Shown: positions 13,697-23,977, counted from the stretch's first letter. The stretch is 64,000 nucleotides of DNA from Sphingomonas sp. S2M10 (GCF_012650175.1 NZ_JAAILI010000022.1:1-64000); one strand, 5' to 3'. Numbers and translations: made by a program. The notes: generated from the letters alone by a model not told the origin.

Positions 13697-14176
13697 TCAC
13701 GCGCTCGGCGGATCGGCGATCATTGCGGTGAATTCGCATTCCGCCGCCAGCTCGCCGTCGACCAGCGCCCTGCCGGCGAACTTGCAGACGCGCGCGCGCT
13801 TCTGCACGAATTCGACGTGGAGCTTGAGCAGCACGCCCGGTTCCACCGGCTTGCGGAACTTCACCTTGTCGATCGCCATGAAGTAGACGAGCTTGCCCGA
13901 GCCGGCGAGCCCCAGCGACTCGACCGCCAGCACGCCCGCCGCCTGGGCAAGCGCCTCGACGGTGAGCACGCCCGGCATGATCGGCCGGCCGGGGAAATGG
14001 CCCTGGAAGAACGACTCGTTGATCGTCACCGCCTTCACCGCCACGATCGACTGGTCGAGGATCAGCTCCTCGACCCGGTCGACCAGCAGCATCGGAAAGC
14101 GGTGGGGCAGCGCCGCCATCACCCGCCCGATATCGAGCGGACCGATGTTGCTGCCCCCCTGCCCCTCGCCGCTCAC
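13697..14176 (-). CDS. fabZ: 3-hydroxyacyl-[acyl-carrier-protein] dehydratase FabZ
   Basis: A 159-residue hot-dog-fold dehydratase of type II fatty-acid synthesis in the cytoplasm. It carries [13 protein letters not shown] with the catalytic His, and the downstream helix motif [20 protein letters not shown] with the catalytic Glu. GTG start at 14176 overlaps the ompH stop as GTGA. In most Gram-negative bacteria lpxD precedes and lpxA follows this gene; neither is present here. Confidence 0.97.
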   Translation of the reverse strand: MSGEGQGGSNIGPLDIGRVMAALPHRFPMLLVDRVEELILDQSIVAVKAVTINESFFQGHFPGRPIMPGVLTVEALAQAAGVLAVESLGLAGSGKLVYFMAIDKVKFRKPVEPGVLLKLHVEFVQKRARVCKFAGRALVDGELAAECEFTAMIADPPSA

Positions 14177-14934
14177 CGCGGTTCGGGCTTGGCCGGCCTG
14201 GTCGCCGGCGCAGCGGCCGGACGCGCGGCACCCGGTGCCGCAGCGGCACCCTGCTGCTGCTGCTGCTGGGCACGCGCGGCGGCGAGCTGATAGGCGCGGC
14301 GCTTGAGTTCGTTCACCTGCTGCTGGAACTGCACGGTGCGCTGCTGCGGCTGCCAGTTCGCCGGCGGCGTGATCGCGACGGTCGGCGTCTTGTCGAGCTC
14401 CGCGACCACCGCGTCGGTGACGTCCACCGCATCGGGAGCGTAGACGATCGCTTCCGGCGTCAGGATCACGTTGACCTTGCGAGCATTGACGACCGAGATT
14501 TGCGCCGCGTCATAGAGCGAGAGGATCTTCTCGAACGCGAACAGTTCCGCCAGGATCGACGGCATCTGCAGCTTCTGGATTTCCTCGTTCGCCTGGTTCT
14601 GCAGGGTCATGAGCTGGGTGTAGTTCGGATCCTTGCGCGCGGCCGCAGCCTGCTCTTCGGCTTCCGAAACCTGGCCGTCCTTGTTCGTGTCGATCGTGGT
14701 GATCAGCGAACGCGCGTCCGTCTGGAACTTGGTCTGGCGCGCCTGGATCTGGTCGCGCACCGGCTTGTAGGTGGTGTCCAGCTGCGTCTCCGCAGTGGTG
14801 AACGCCTTGGCGCGGGTGATCGCCTCGATCGTGTTGATGGTGGCGATGCCGGCGACCTGCGCCGAGGCCGGCGCAGCGACGGCCATCGCCGCCGAGGCGG
14901 CAAGCGCCGCCGCGATTACACGGTTCTTCGTCAT
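14173..14934 (-). CDS. ompH: OmpH/Skp-family periplasmic chaperone with EF-hand insert
   Basis: A 253-residue secreted protein. A signal peptide ends at ASA-Q (about residue 25). The mature part is the OmpH/Skp coiled-coil family that carries unfolded outer-membrane proteins to BamA. Residues 82-93 read [12 protein letters not shown], a textbook EF-hand calcium loop (D-x-N-x-D-G-x-V-x-x-x-E), which E. coli Skp lacks. The C-terminus is Gln-, Ala- and Pro-rich (about residues 218-253), and total length exceeds the usual 160-180. The ATG overlaps the bamA stop as TAATG, so the chaperone and its client machine are co-translated. Confidence 0.9.
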   Translation of the reverse strand: MTKNRVIAAALAASAAMAVAAPASAQVAGIATINTIEAITRAKAFTTAETQLDTTYKPVRDQIQARQTKFQTDARSLITTIDTNKDGQVSEAEEQAAAARKDPNYTQLMTLQNQANEEIQKLQMPSILAELFAFEKILSLYDAAQISVVNARKVNVILTPEAIVYAPDAVDVTDAVVAELDKTPTVAITPPANWQPQQRTVQFQQQVNELKRRAYQLAAARAQQQQQQGAAAAPGAARPAAAPATRPAKPEPR

Positions 14935-17678
14935 TAGAACTGAGTCCCTACGTTGAAAGTGATGAGCTTCTTGTCGTCGCCGGGCTGGCTGACCAGCGCC
15001 TTGGCAAGGTCGATGCGCAACGGGCCGAACGGCGAATTCCAGTTGACACCGATGCCAACCGAAATGCGCGGTGAGGCGGTGCTGCCGCGATACTGTTCAT
15101 AGAAAACCGCGGTCGAGTTGAGCGCACGGCTGTTGACCGAGGTGCCGACGCACGCCTGGCCGATGGCAGGCGCGTAGCCGATCGTGCACGGCGTGACATA
15201 GCCGGCATAGGTTCCGCTGGTGACGGTGTAGAGCGCGTTGCCGGCACTGTCGTTCAGCGGCCGCGGCAGCAGCGAGGGCGAACCGTCCTTGTTCACGCCG
15301 GGCAGGCCGGTAGCGGGGTCGATATAGGCGGGGAAGTAATTGTTCGTCTGCGGCTGCCGGATCGAGAACAGCGAGCCCATCTGGACATAGACCGACGGTC
15401 GCAGCCCAAGTTCCGCCGCACCCGAGCCAAGCGGCAGCTCGAGCTCCGCCTTGGTCAGATAATAGGCCTTGCCGCCCAGCGCGTCGTCGATGATCTGGTC
15501 GCGATCGGTGATCAGCGCCTGGGTGCCGGTCGCCGGATCGCCGCTATACTGGTACCGCTGCACGCGCGGACCCACGCCGCGAATGTCGAAGCCGCGGAAC
15601 TGCGGCTCGCCCAGATAGAAGCGATCGGTGATGCGGACCTCGGATCCGTCCAGGCTCTTGATCACGCCGCCTTCGCCGGTGACCGAGAACACGAAGCCGC
15701 TGCCGAGACCCCAATATTTTGCGCCATCGAACCGGCCGCGAACGTAGCGGACATCGCCGCCAAGACCCGCGACATCGACGCCCATCGAAACGCGATGGCC
15801 GCGCGTCGGCCGCAGGCGGCTGTTGAGGCTGTCATAGATCACCGACAGGCCGACCAGCGACGTCAGTCGATTGCCCACCGCTTCACAATAATAGCGGCCG
15901 GCCCGGAACGGATCGCACTTGCCGTCCGTGTAGAACTGGCTCTCGTCGAGCGTGACATTGTCCTTCGCCAGATAATAACGCGCGGACAGCGTCCAGTATT
16001 CGGTCAGCGGCAGACCCGCGACCAGCTGGAAGCCGGTCGATACCTGCTGGTAGGTGGTGTTGCGCGAATTGTTCAGGCCGTAGCTGAAGCTGTTATAGTC
16101 GCGACGGAAGATCGTCGCGCCCAGCGCGATGTTGCTGTCGAACAGATAGGGCTCGGTGAAGCCCAGTTCAACCGACTTCGAGTAGCTCGAATAATCGGCG
16201 GAGATGCTCGCCGTCTGGCCCATGCCGCGGAAGTTGCGCTGGCGGATCGAGGCCTGGAGGATGAAGCGCTCCAGGCTGGAGAAACCGGCCGACAGCGTCA
16301 GTTCGCCGTTCGGCTTTTCCTCCACATTCGCGCCGAGCACGATCCGATCGGGTGCCGAGCCTTCCTTGCGCTCGATCTCGAACTTGTCCTGGAAATAGCC
16401 CAGGCTGTTGATGCGGTCCTGCGAACGCTTGACCAGGAAGGTATTGAACGCGTCGCCTTCGGCCACGCGCAGTTCGCGGCGGATCACCTTGTCCTGCGTC
16501 TGGCGGTTGCCGGTGATCTCCACGCGCTCGACATAGGTGCGGTTCGCCTCGCCGATGTGGAAATTGATCGACATCGTCAGCGCATCCTTGTTGCGCTGAT
16601 AGTCAGGGCGAACGTCGGCAAAGGCATAGCCGAACAGGCCGGCGGTCTCGCTCAGCTGCTCGATCGTGTCCTCGACGGTCTTGGCGTTATACCACTGGCC
16701 TTCCTTGATCGGCAGCGCGCTGGCGAGCTTCTTGTCGTCGAAGTCGCGGATCGCGCTGTCGACCGTGACCGGGCCGAACTTGTAGCGGGGGCCTTCCTCC
16801 ACCACATAGGTGATGATGAAGTCCTTCTTGTCCGGCGTCAGCTCGGCCACCGCCGAGATCACGCGGAAATCGGCATAGCCCTCGGTCAGGTAATATTGCC
16901 GCAGCTTCTGCTGGTCATAGGCCAGGCGATCCTGGTCGTACGAGGTGTTCGAGCTGAGAAAGTGCGAAAGGCTGGCCACCTTGGTCGCCATCTGCCCGCG
17001 CAGCTTCTTGTCCGAGAACACCTCGTTGCCGATGATGTTGATCTGGCGGACCTTCGACTTCGCACCTTCATGGATCTCGAAGATCACGTCGACGCGGTTC
17101 TGATCGAGGCTGACCATCTTCGGCTCGACCCGCGCGGCGAAGCGGCCCTGACGGCGATACAGCTCGATGATCCGCGCAATGTCGGCGCGCACGGCGGTGC
17201 GCGTGAAGATCTGGCGGGGCCTGAGCTTGATCTCCTTGTCGATCTTGTCCTGCTTCAGCCGCTTGTTGCCTTCGAAGACGACCCGGTTGATCACCGGGTT
17301 CTCGCGGATGCGCAGCACCAAATTGCCGGACTCGACACCTTCGATCTGCACATCGGCGAGCAGTTCGGAAGCGAGCAGGTCCTTGATCGCCTGGTCGATC
17401 GTCTCGTTGGTATAATTGTCGCCCACGCGCAGCCGCGTGTAGCTGAGCACCGTTTCCGGTTCGATGCGCTGCGAGCCTTCCACCCGCAGCGACTTGATCG
17501 TGCGCACCACCGCCGGCGTCACCGGAGCGGGGGCCGCCTGAGGCTGGGCCGCCGGCGCCGCGGGCGTCGCCGCGGTCTGCGCCTCTGCCGGCGCTACCAC
17601 GCCCGACAGGATCGTCCCTGCCAACAGCGTAGCCGTCGCCCGCGCGCCCAAATTGCTTGCCTTGATCGCAGTCACCAT
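14934..17678 (-). CDS. bamA: Outer-membrane assembly factor BamA
   Basis: A protein of about 914 residues that inserts beta-barrel proteins into the outer membrane. After a signal peptide (ending APAEAQ) and an Ala/Pro-rich linker come five POTRA repeats (about residues 55-460: VVRTIKSLRVEGSQRIEPET and onward) and a C-terminal 16-strand barrel. The last residue is Phe (GTQF), the barrel assembly signal. Start chosen at ATG 17678, preceded by GGGGTGGG; ATG 17723 (15 residues longer) is an alternative. Two extended surface loops near the C-terminus (DPATGLPGVNKDGSPSLL and the segment after it) look lineage-specific. The gene follows rseP in the envelope operon. Confidence 0.95.
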   Translation of the reverse strand: MVTAIKASNLGARATATLLAGTILSGVVAPAEAQTAATPAAPAAQPQAAPAPVTPAVVRTIKSLRVEGSQRIEPETVLSYTRLRVGDNYTNETIDQAIKDLLASELLADVQIEGVESGNLVLRIRENPVINRVVFEGNKRLKQDKIDKEIKLRPRQIFTRTAVRADIARIIELYRRQGRFAARVEPKMVSLDQNRVDVIFEIHEGAKSKVRQINIIGNEVFSDKKLRGQMATKVASLSHFLSSNTSYDQDRLAYDQQKLRQYYLTEGYADFRVISAVAELTPDKKDFIITYVVEEGPRYKFGPVTVDSAIRDFDDKKLASALPIKEGQWYNAKTVEDTIEQLSETAGLFGYAFADVRPDYQRNKDALTMSINFHIGEANRTYVERVEITGNRQTQDKVIRRELRVAEGDAFNTFLVKRSQDRINSLGYFQDKFEIERKEGSAPDRIVLGANVEEKPNGELTLSAGFSSLERFILQASIRQRNFRGMGQTASISADYSSYSKSVELGFTEPYLFDSNIALGATIFRRDYNSFSYGLNNSRNTTYQQVSTGFQLVAGLPLTEYWTLSARYYLAKDNVTLDESQFYTDGKCDPFRAGRYYCEAVGNRLTSLVGLSVIYDSLNSRLRPTRGHRVSMGVDVAGLGGDVRYVRGRFDGAKYWGLGSGFVFSVTGEGGVIKSLDGSEVRITDRFYLGEPQFRGFDIRGVGPRVQRYQYSGDPATGTQALITDRDQIIDDALGGKAYYLTKAELELPLGSGAAELGLRPSVYVQMGSLFSIRQPQTNNYFPAYIDPATGLPGVNKDGSPSLLPRPLNDSAGNALYTVTSGTYAGYVTPCTIGYAPAIGQACVGTSVNSRALNSTAVFYEQYRGSTASPRISVGIGVNWNSPFGPLRIDLAKALVSQPGDDKKLITFNVGTQF

Positions 17679-17746
17679 CCCACCCCAGTCGGAATCCAAA
17701 TATTGCCGGAACGCGCGCGGCATAGTGCCGCCCTGCACGAACCCCC

Positions 17747-18880
17747 TCAGCCGATCAAGCCGGCCAGATGTCTCCACACACCGAATGCGCCCAGATCGTT
17801 GAGCGTCACGAACAGCATCAGCGCGAGGATCGCGAGCATGCCGCCCCGGAACGCCCATTCCATCACCTGCGGTTCCACCGGGCGCCGGCGGACCGCCTCG
17901 ACGGCGTAGAACAGGAGATGACCACCATCCAGTACCGGGACTGGCAACAGGTTGATGAATCCCAGATTAATGGAGACCAGCGCGATCAGGAACGCGAACT
18001 CGATCGGACCCATGGAAAGCCGTTCGCCGGAGACCTGCGCAATCTTCAGCGGCCCGCCCAGTTCGGACACCGAACGGCGGCCGGTGATGATCTGGCCGAG
18101 GCCGTCCACCGTCATGCGGACGATGTCGGCCGTGGTGCGCAGCCCCACCAAAGGCGCCTCGATCAGGCTGACCGGCACCTGCGTGGAGCCCGCCGCGCCG
18201 ATACCGAGCTGCCCGATACGATATTCATTGCCGAACCGGTCGCGCTCCAGCCGCGCGCCGATCACCGCATCGACGCTGCGCTCGGCCCCGCCGCGAACAA
18301 AGGTGATCCGCACCGGCTCGTTGGGTCGAAGCTGAGTGAACTGCACCATATCGGAATAGGTTTCGACGGTGCGCCCGCCGAGTCCGGTGATGCGGTCGCC
18401 GGGGGCGAGGCCCGCCTTGGCGGCGGCGCTGCCCTGCAGCACGGTGCCCACCACCGACGGCGTCCGGTTCTCGCCGAACATGAAGGCGAACGCCGAGAGA
18501 ATGACGATCGCGATCAGAAAATTCATGATCGGCCCGGCCGCGACGATGATCGCGCGCTGCCACAAGGGCTTCGCCTGGAAGGTCTTGGCGCGTTCGCTCG
18601 CCGGCAGCTGCAGCCATTCGGGCGAAGGCTGGCTGGCCGGGTTCATGTCGCCGGCGAAGCGGACATAGCCGCCCAGCGGCAGCAGGCTGAACTTCCACCG
18701 CGTGCCGCGACGATCGGTGATGCCGGCGATCTCGCGGCCGAAACCGATCGAGAATTCCTCGGCCTTCACGCCGAAGATCCGGCCCGCCAGATAATGTCCC
18801 AGCTCGTGCAGGAACACGAGCGGCCCGATCACCAGCGCGAACGCCAGAATGGTGAGCAGGATGCCGGGGGATTGGATCAA
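17747..18880 (-). CDS. rseP: Site-2 protease RseP (zinc metalloprotease)
   Basis: A 377-residue intramembrane metalloprotease. The first membrane helix carries HELGH (about residue 25), a PDZ domain spans roughly 125-205 (SAAAKAGLAPGDRITGLGG), and the last helices contain NLLPVPVLDGGHL with the third zinc ligand Asp. It cleaves anti-sigma factors and remnant signal peptides. The start is TTG 18880, which overlaps the dxr stop as TTGA. The single PDZ domain and length are normal for alphaproteobacteria. Confidence 0.96.
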   Translation of the reverse strand: MIQSPGILLTILAFALVIGPLVFLHELGHYLAGRIFGVKAEEFSIGFGREIAGITDRRGTRWKFSLLPLGGYVRFAGDMNPASQPSPEWLQLPASERAKTFQAKPLWQRAIIVAAGPIMNFLIAIVILSAFAFMFGENRTPSVVGTVLQGSAAAKAGLAPGDRITGLGGRTVETYSDMVQFTQLRPNEPVRITFVRGGAERSVDAVIGARLERDRFGNEYRIGQLGIGAAGSTQVPVSLIEAPLVGLRTTADIVRMTVDGLGQIITGRRSVSELGGPLKIAQVSGERLSMGPIEFAFLIALVSINLGFINLLPVPVLDGGHLLFYAVEAVRRRPVEPQVMEWAFRGGMLAILALMLFVTLNDLGAFGVWRHLAGLIG

Positions 18881-20037
18881 GCGACGCAGTCCTTCACTCG
18901 CTCAGCCGCATAGTGCCGCGCCTCCTCGTCGATCGCCAATACGGCATCGAGCGTTTCCGGAGCGGCCGGGTGATAGCGACTAAGCGTATCGGCAGAGATT
19001 GCGGCAATTTCAAGAAATCCGATCCGACCGGCAAGAAAGGCCGCGACTGCGACTTCGTTGGCGGCGTTGAGGATCGCGGGCCGCGCGCCGCCTGCTTTCA
19101 ACGCCTCCATCGCCAGTGCGAGCGCCGGGAAACGATCGAGATCGGGATTTTCGAACTCGAGCGTGCCCACCGCAGCGAGATCGAGCGGGGGGCACGGTGT
19201 CTCCATCCGCTCCGGCCAGGCCAGTGCATAGGCGATCGGCGTGCGCATGTCGGGCGTGCCGAGCTGCGCCAGCACCGACCCGTCGACATATTCCACCATC
19301 GAATGGACCACGGACTGGCGATGCACCAGTACCGCAAGCTGTTCGGCGGCAACCGGGAACAGGTGGAATGCCTCGATCAGTTCGAGGCCCTTGTTCATCA
19401 TCGTCGCCGAATCGACCGAGATCTTGGCGCCCATCGACCAGTTGGGATGCGCCACCGCCTGTGCCGGGGTGATGCCGCGCATCGCCGCCTTGGGCGTCGC
19501 GCGGAACGGACCGCCGCTGGCGGTCAGAATGATGCGGCGAACCCCCTTGGGCGCGGTGCGATCAAGGCACTGGAACACGGCATTGTGCTCCGAGTCGACC
19601 GGGAGCAGCGTCGCGCCGTGCGCGCGGGCTGCCGCCATCATCACCTCACCCGCCGAAACCAGCGACTCCTTGTTGGCCAGCGCCACCGTGCCGCCTGCCT
19701 CCAGCGCCGCCATTACCGGCTTGAGGCCCGCGCTGCCGACGATTGCGGCCATGGTCCAGTCGGCGCCCATGCGCGCGACGTCGCACACCGAATGCGATCC
19801 GCCCATCGCCTCGACGCCGCTGCCCGCCAGCCGCTCCTGCAGCGCCGGCAGGCACGTCTCGTCCGCGACCACGGCGCAGCGGGCGCGGGTGCGGATCGCC
19901 GCGGCGGCCAGCTTCTCGACATCGCAATTGGCGGTCAGCGCCACCACCTCGAAGGCGTGCGGATTTCGTTCAATCAGATCGAGTGTCGAGGTGCCGACCG
20001 ATCCGGTCGCCCCCAGCACCGTGACGCGCTTCACCAC
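18877..20037 (-). CDS. dxr: 1-deoxy-D-xylulose 5-phosphate reductoisomerase
   Basis: A 386-residue enzyme that converts DXP to MEP with NADPH, the committed step of the MEP isoprenoid pathway. The N-terminus VTVLGATGSVGTSTLDLI is the nucleotide-binding motif; VALANKESLVSAG and LPVDSEHNAVFQCL carry the metal and substrate ligands, and SVDSATMMNKGLELIEA completes the active site. I place the start at GTG 20037, 6 nt after GGAGG; GTG 20034 (GTGA overlap) is equally possible. It supplies the precursor used by uppS two genes upstream. Confidence 0.97.
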   Translation of the reverse strand: MVKRVTVLGATGSVGTSTLDLIERNPHAFEVVALTANCDVEKLAAAAIRTRARCAVVADETCLPALQERLAGSGVEAMGGSHSVCDVARMGADWTMAAIVGSAGLKPVMAALEAGGTVALANKESLVSAGEVMMAAARAHGATLLPVDSEHNAVFQCLDRTAPKGVRRIILTASGGPFRATPKAAMRGITPAQAVAHPNWSMGAKISVDSATMMNKGLELIEAFHLFPVAAEQLAVLVHRQSVVHSMVEYVDGSVLAQLGTPDMRTPIAYALAWPERMETPCPPLDLAAVGTLEFENPDLDRFPALALAMEALKAGGARPAILNAANEVAVAAFLAGRIGFLEIAAISADTLSRYHPAAPETLDAVLAIDEEARHYAAERVKDCVA

Positions 20038-20831
20038 CAGTATCCTCCCGCAACCACCTGATGATGGATCGCAAAAAACAATGCCGCAACCGGTGCGGCG
20101 AAGACCAGCCCGTCCAGCCGATCGAGAATGCCGCCATGGCCCGGCAGCAGGTTGCTGGAATCCTTCACACCGGCGACGCGCTTGAGATGGCTCTCGTAGA
20201 GGTCGCCGATCTGCGACGCGAAGGCGACCAGCGGCGACACCGCGATCAGCCACCAGTCGATCGCGCTGCCCGGTGCGATTGCGACGAAGGCGGCGGAAAA
20301 CAGGATCGCCGCGACCAACCCGCCGACCAGCCCCGCCCAGGTCTTGTTCGGGCTGATCGCCGGCGCCAGCTTGGGGCCGCCGATCGCGCGACCGGCGAAA
20401 TAGGCACCACTGTCGCAAACCCAGACGATCGCCATCGTCCATAGCGTCGCGGCGAAGCCCTGCGGATGGTCACGCAGCAGCAGCAGTGCCAGTACCGGCA
20501 GCCCGACATAGACCTGTCCCGCCGCCAGCTTGCCGTTGCGGGTCACGATCGCGACGAAGAAGAACGCACCGAACACCAGCCCCAGGGCCAGGAAACCCGG
20601 TCCCGCCGCGGCAGGACTGAGGATCGCCAGCGGCACCATCAGCACATATTGGGTAAGCCGCCGCCTGGCGGTATCGCCGGCGAGCAGTGCCCATTCGCCG
20701 ATCATCAGCACGGCCATCACCGTGATGACCAGCCAGAATCCCCAGCCACCGGCCCACAGCGCGGCGAGCGCCAGCCCGACCAGCGCCAGCCCCACCACCG
20801 CGCGCTTGGGAAGATCCGAATGCTTGCTCAC
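20031..20831 (-). CDS. cdsA: Phosphatidate cytidylyltransferase
   Basis: A 266-residue integral membrane enzyme that makes CDP-diacylglycerol, the precursor of all phospholipids. At least six hydrophobic segments are visible, and the C-terminal signature SHLKRVAGVKDSSNLLPGHG followed by GILDRLDGL matches the CDS family. The start is GTG 20831, overlapping the uppS stop as GTGA. CDP-diacylglycerol made here is the substrate for pssA at 25252. Confidence 0.95.
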   Translation of the reverse strand: MSKHSDLPKRAVVGLALVGLALAALWAGGWGFWLVITVMAVLMIGEWALLAGDTARRRLTQYVLMVPLAILSPAAAGPGFLALGLVFGAFFFVAIVTRNGKLAAGQVYVGLPVLALLLLRDHPQGFAATLWTMAIVWVCDSGAYFAGRAIGGPKLAPAISPNKTWAGLVGGLVAAILFSAAFVAIAPGSAIDWWLIAVSPLVAFASQIGDLYESHLKRVAGVKDSSNLLPGHGGILDRLDGLVFAAPVAALFFAIHHQVVAGGYWW

Positions 20832-21586
20832 AGGCCGCCGAAACGCCGCTGGCGCTGCCCGAACCGGGCCAGCGCATCGGCCAGCGCGCGCTCGTCGAAA
20901 TCGGGCCAAAGCGTGTCGACGAACAGCAGTTCGGCATAGGCGGCCTGCCACAGCAGGAAATTGGAGAGCCGCTGCTCACCCGAGGTGCGGATCAGCAGGT
21001 CGAGCGGCGGCAGGCCCGCCGTTTCCAGCTCGCTTTCAAAATGCGCCTCGTCGATCGCCGCCGGATCGAGCGTACCGTCGCGCGCCTGCTCGGCCAGTCG
21101 CCGGGCGGCCGCCAGCAGTTCGGCCTGGGCGCCGTAATTGAGCGCGAGCACCAGCGTCGGCCCGGTATTGACCGCCGTGCGCGCGATGGCGGCATCGATC
21201 ATCGTCACCAGATCGGGCGAGAGCTGGCGCCAGTCGCCGATCACACGCAGCTTGACGCCGTCGGCGACGATCTCGTCGAGTTCGCGCTCAAGGAACTGGC
21301 GCAGCAATCCCATCAGCGCGCCGACTTCCTCTTCGGGCCGTCGCCAATTCTCGGACGAGAAGGCGTAGAGGGTCAGCACCTCGATACCGAGCGCACGGGC
21401 AGCGCGCGCGACGCGGCGAACTGCCTCCACGCCCTGCCGGTGCCCGGCAACACGCGGCAGCAGCCGCTTCTTCGCCCAGCGGCCGTTCCCGTCCATGATG
21501 ATCGCGACGTGGCGGGGCGGCGGGGTTCCGCCACCCGAGGCGGAGGCCAGCTTAACGGCCACCGCGCCCGGCCCTTTCGGCCACAC
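20828..21586 (-). CDS. uppS: Undecaprenyl diphosphate synthase
   Basis: A 252-residue cis-prenyltransferase that makes the C55 lipid carrier for peptidoglycan and surface glycans. Motifs: IIMDGNGRWAKKR (catalytic Asp), [31 protein letters not shown] and the C-terminal LLIRTSGEQRLSNFLLWQ. GTG start at 21586 with a G-rich Shine-Dalgarno sequence, 18 bp after frr. Confidence 0.96.
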   Translation of the reverse strand: MWPKGPGAVAVKLASASGGGTPPPRHVAIIMDGNGRWAKKRLLPRVAGHRQGVEAVRRVARAARALGIEVLTLYAFSSENWRRPEEEVGALMGLLRQFLERELDEIVADGVKLRVIGDWRQLSPDLVTMIDAAIARTAVNTGPTLVLALNYGAQAELLAAARRLAEQARDGTLDPAAIDEAHFESELETAGLPPLDLLIRTSGEQRLSNFLLWQAAYAELLFVDTLWPDFDERALADALARFGQRQRRFGGL

Positions 21587-21604
21587 CAGACCCCCCGGCG
21601 CGGA

Positions 21605-22162
21605 TCACTTGCCCAGAATTTCCTTTTCCTTGGCCGCCGCTGCAGCGTCGATATCCGCGATGGTGGCGTCGGTAAGCTTCTGGACCTCGGTTTCGTGACG
21701 CTTGCGCTCGTCCTCGCCGAACACGCCCTTCTTCTCGTCGGTCTTGAGGTTGTCCATGCCGTCGCGGCGCACGTTGCGCGCAGCGATACGGGCCTTTTCG
21801 GCATATTGGTTGGCGAGCTTGGCGAGCTCCTTGCGGCGCTCCTCGGTCAGGTCGGGGATCGGCAGGCGCAGCGTCTGGCCGTCGACGATCGGGTTGAGGC
21901 CGAGGCCCGCCGAGCGGATCGCCTTGTCGACGGGGCCGACATTCGACTTGTCCCACACCTGCACCGAAAGCATGCGCGGCTCGGGCGCCGAGACGGTCGC
22001 CACCTGGGTGATCGGCATGTGCGAGCCATAGACCTCGACCGTCACCGGATCGAGCAGCGTGGTCGAGGCGCGGCCGGTGCGGAGACCGGTCAGGTCGTGC
22101 TTGAGCGATTCCACGGCACCGGCCATGCGGCGTTCGAGATCTGCCTTGTCGTAAGCGGCCAT
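21605..22162 (-). CDS. frr: Ribosome recycling factor
   Basis: A 185-residue RRF that splits post-termination ribosomes together with EF-G. The family pattern is complete: [29 protein letters not shown]-type strand (here [16 protein letters not shown]), and NIRRDGMD-type segment ([11 protein letters not shown]) near residue 133. It lies 33 bp after pyrH in the conserved rpsB-tsf-pyrH-frr order. Confidence 0.97.
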   Translation of the reverse strand: MAAYDKADLERRMAGAVESLKHDLTGLRTGRASTTLLDPVTVEVYGSHMPITQVATVSAPEPRMLSVQVWDKSNVGPVDKAIRSAGLGLNPIVDGQTLRLPIPDLTEERRKELAKLANQYAEKARIAARNVRRDGMDNLKTDEKKGVFGEDERKRHETEVQKLTDATIADIDAAAAAKEKEILGK

Positions 22163-22195
22163 GTTCGGCGTTCCTTGAAGCTTGGGTAATTTGGA

Positions 22196-22924
22196 TTACG
22201 CGGCGGTCGCGTCCTGGACGATGGTGGAAGTCCCCTCGCCCCGGAGCACCGAGGCGAGATTGCCCTCGCCGCGGATGTTGAACACCACGATCGGAATATG
22301 GTTGTCGCGGCACAAAGCCACGGCCGAGGCGTCCATCACCTTCAGATTGTCGGCAAGGACGCGGTCGTAGCTCAGCGTTTCATAGCGGGTCGCGGTCGGC
22401 ACCTTCTTGGGATCGGCATCGTACACGCCGTCGACCGAGGTGCCCTTGAACAGCGCGTCGCACTTCATTTCGGCGGCGCGCAGCGCGGCGGTGGTGTCGG
22501 TGGTGAAGAACGGCAGGCCGGTGCCCGCCGCGAACAGCACGACGCGGCCCTTCTCCATGTGCCGCTCGGCGCGGCGGCGGATATAGGGCTCGCACACGCT
22601 GGCCATCGGGATAGCGGACTGGACGCGGGTCTCGACGCCCACCTTCTCAAGCGCGTTCTGCATGGCGAGCGCGTTCATCACGGTGGCGAGCATGCCCATA
22701 TAATCGGCGCTGGCGCGGTCGAAGCCCTGCGCGGCGCCGGCGATACCGCGGAAGATGTTGCCGCCGCCGACGGTCATGCAGATTTCGAGGCCGCTTTCCT
22801 TGGCCTCCTTCACCTCGAGCGCGACGCGCTCGCAGGTCTCGGGATCGATGCCGAATTGGCCCTGGCCCATCAGGACCTCCCCCGACAGCTTGAGAAGGAT
22901 GCGGCGGAAGGTCGGAGCAGTCAT
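22196..22924 (-). CDS. pyrH: Uridylate kinase
   Basis: A 242-residue UMP kinase of the amino-acid-kinase fold. [13 protein letters not shown] binds phosphates near the N-terminus; [29 protein letters not shown] and [16 protein letters not shown] are the family's nucleotide- and acceptor-binding segments. The start at 22924 matches the family N-terminus. A 123-bp spacer separates it from tsf and may contain an internal promoter, though none is obvious. Confidence 0.97.
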   Translation of the reverse strand: MTAPTFRRILLKLSGEVLMGQGQFGIDPETCERVALEVKEAKESGLEICMTVGGGNIFRGIAGAAQGFDRASADYMGMLATVMNALAMQNALEKVGVETRVQSAIPMASVCEPYIRRRAERHMEKGRVVLFAAGTGLPFFTTDTTAALRAAEMKCDALFKGTSVDGVYDADPKKVPTATRYETLSYDRVLADNLKVMDASAVALCRDNHIPIVVFNIRGEGNLASVLRGEGTSTIVQDATAA

Positions 22925-23047
22925 GAGGTTCCCGAAATCTTGAGGAGCGGACAGCGAAGCGGCGCGGACCCTAGAGGAGCCGCGCCGCGCGAACAAGCGT
23001 GGATGCCGGGGAAAAGCCGTCGGAACGGCCCCTCCCGGCGCGCCTGA

Positions 23048-23977
23048 TTACTTGGTGAGACCGGCCGTCGCCGCCACTTCGGCAGCGAAGTCGCTCTCTT
23101 CCTTCTCGATGCCTTCGCCGAGCTGGAACCGGACATAGTCCTTCAGCACGATCGCCGCGCCCGAATCCTTCGCCGCCTTGGCGATGACGTCGGACACCGG
23201 GGTCTTGCCGTCCATCACGAACAGCTGGCTGAGCAGGGCATTCTCCTTGGCGAACTTCTTCACCGCGCCATCCACCATCTTCTCGATGATCTCGGCCGGC
23301 TTGCCGCTCTCGCTAGCCTTTTCGGCAGCGATCGCGCGCTCGCGGGCGAGCACGTCCTGGTCCAGGCCGCTCTCGTCCAGCGCCAGCGGGAAAGCGGCGG
23401 CGATGTGCATCGCCAGCTGCTTGCCCAGCGGTTCGAGCACGTCGACACCGGCTTCCGATTCGAGCGCGACGAGCACGCCGATCTTGCCGAGGCCCGGGGC
23501 CGCCGCGTTGTGGACGTACGGGATCACCGCACCGTTCGCGACTTCGACCTTCTTGGCGCGACGCAGCACCTGGTTCTCGCCGATGGTGGCGATGTTGGCG
23601 GTCAGCGTCTCGTCGACGGTCTGGCCCGATTCCATCTTCGCGGCCTTGATCGCGGCGATGTCGTCGCCGGCTTCCAGCGCCAGCGCGGTGGTCTCGCGCA
23701 CGAAGTTCTGGAAGATCTCGTTCTTGGCGACGAAGTCGGTCTGCGAGTTCACCTCGACGGCGACACCCTTGGTGCCGGCAACCGCCAGGCCGACCAGGCC
23801 TTCGGCAGCGGTGCGGCTCGACTTCTTGGCGGCAGCGGCGAGGCCCTTGGCGCGCAGCCAGTCGGCAGCGGCTTCCATGTCGCCGTTGGTTTCGGAGAGC
23901 GCCTTCTTGCAATCCATCATGCCGGCGCCGCTCTTTTCGCGGAGTTCCTTGACGGCGGCTGCAGTGATCTCGGCCAT
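23048..23977 (-). CDS. tsf: Elongation factor Ts
   Basis: A 309-residue EF-Ts that recycles EF-Tu-GDP. The N-terminal UBA-like domain contains [19 protein letters not shown] and the signature [10 protein letters not shown]; the core includes [16 protein letters not shown], which contacts EF-Tu. It follows rpsB by 83 bp. Confidence 0.98.
   Translation of the reverse strand: MAEITAAAVKELREKSGAGMMDCKKALSETNGDMEAAADWLRAKGLAAAAKKSSRTAAEGLVGLAVAGTKGVAVEVNSQTDFVAKNEIFQNFVRETTALALEAGDDIAAIKAAKMESGQTVDETLTANIATIGENQVLRRAKKVEVANGAVIPYVHNAAAPGLGKIGVLVALESEAGVDVLEPLGKQLAMHIAAAFPLALDESGLDQDVLARERAIAAEKASESGKPAEIIEKMVDGAVKKFAKENALLSQLFVMDGKTPVSDVIAKAAKDSGAAIVLKDYVRFQLGEGIEKEESDFAAEVAATAGLTK

Noticed and set aside
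15795-17909. Long rightward open frame opposite bamA
   Set aside because: It is the antisense shadow of bamA, produced by high GC bias; the sequence is rich in Arg, Asp and His with no domain pattern, while the leftward strand encodes a clear BamA.
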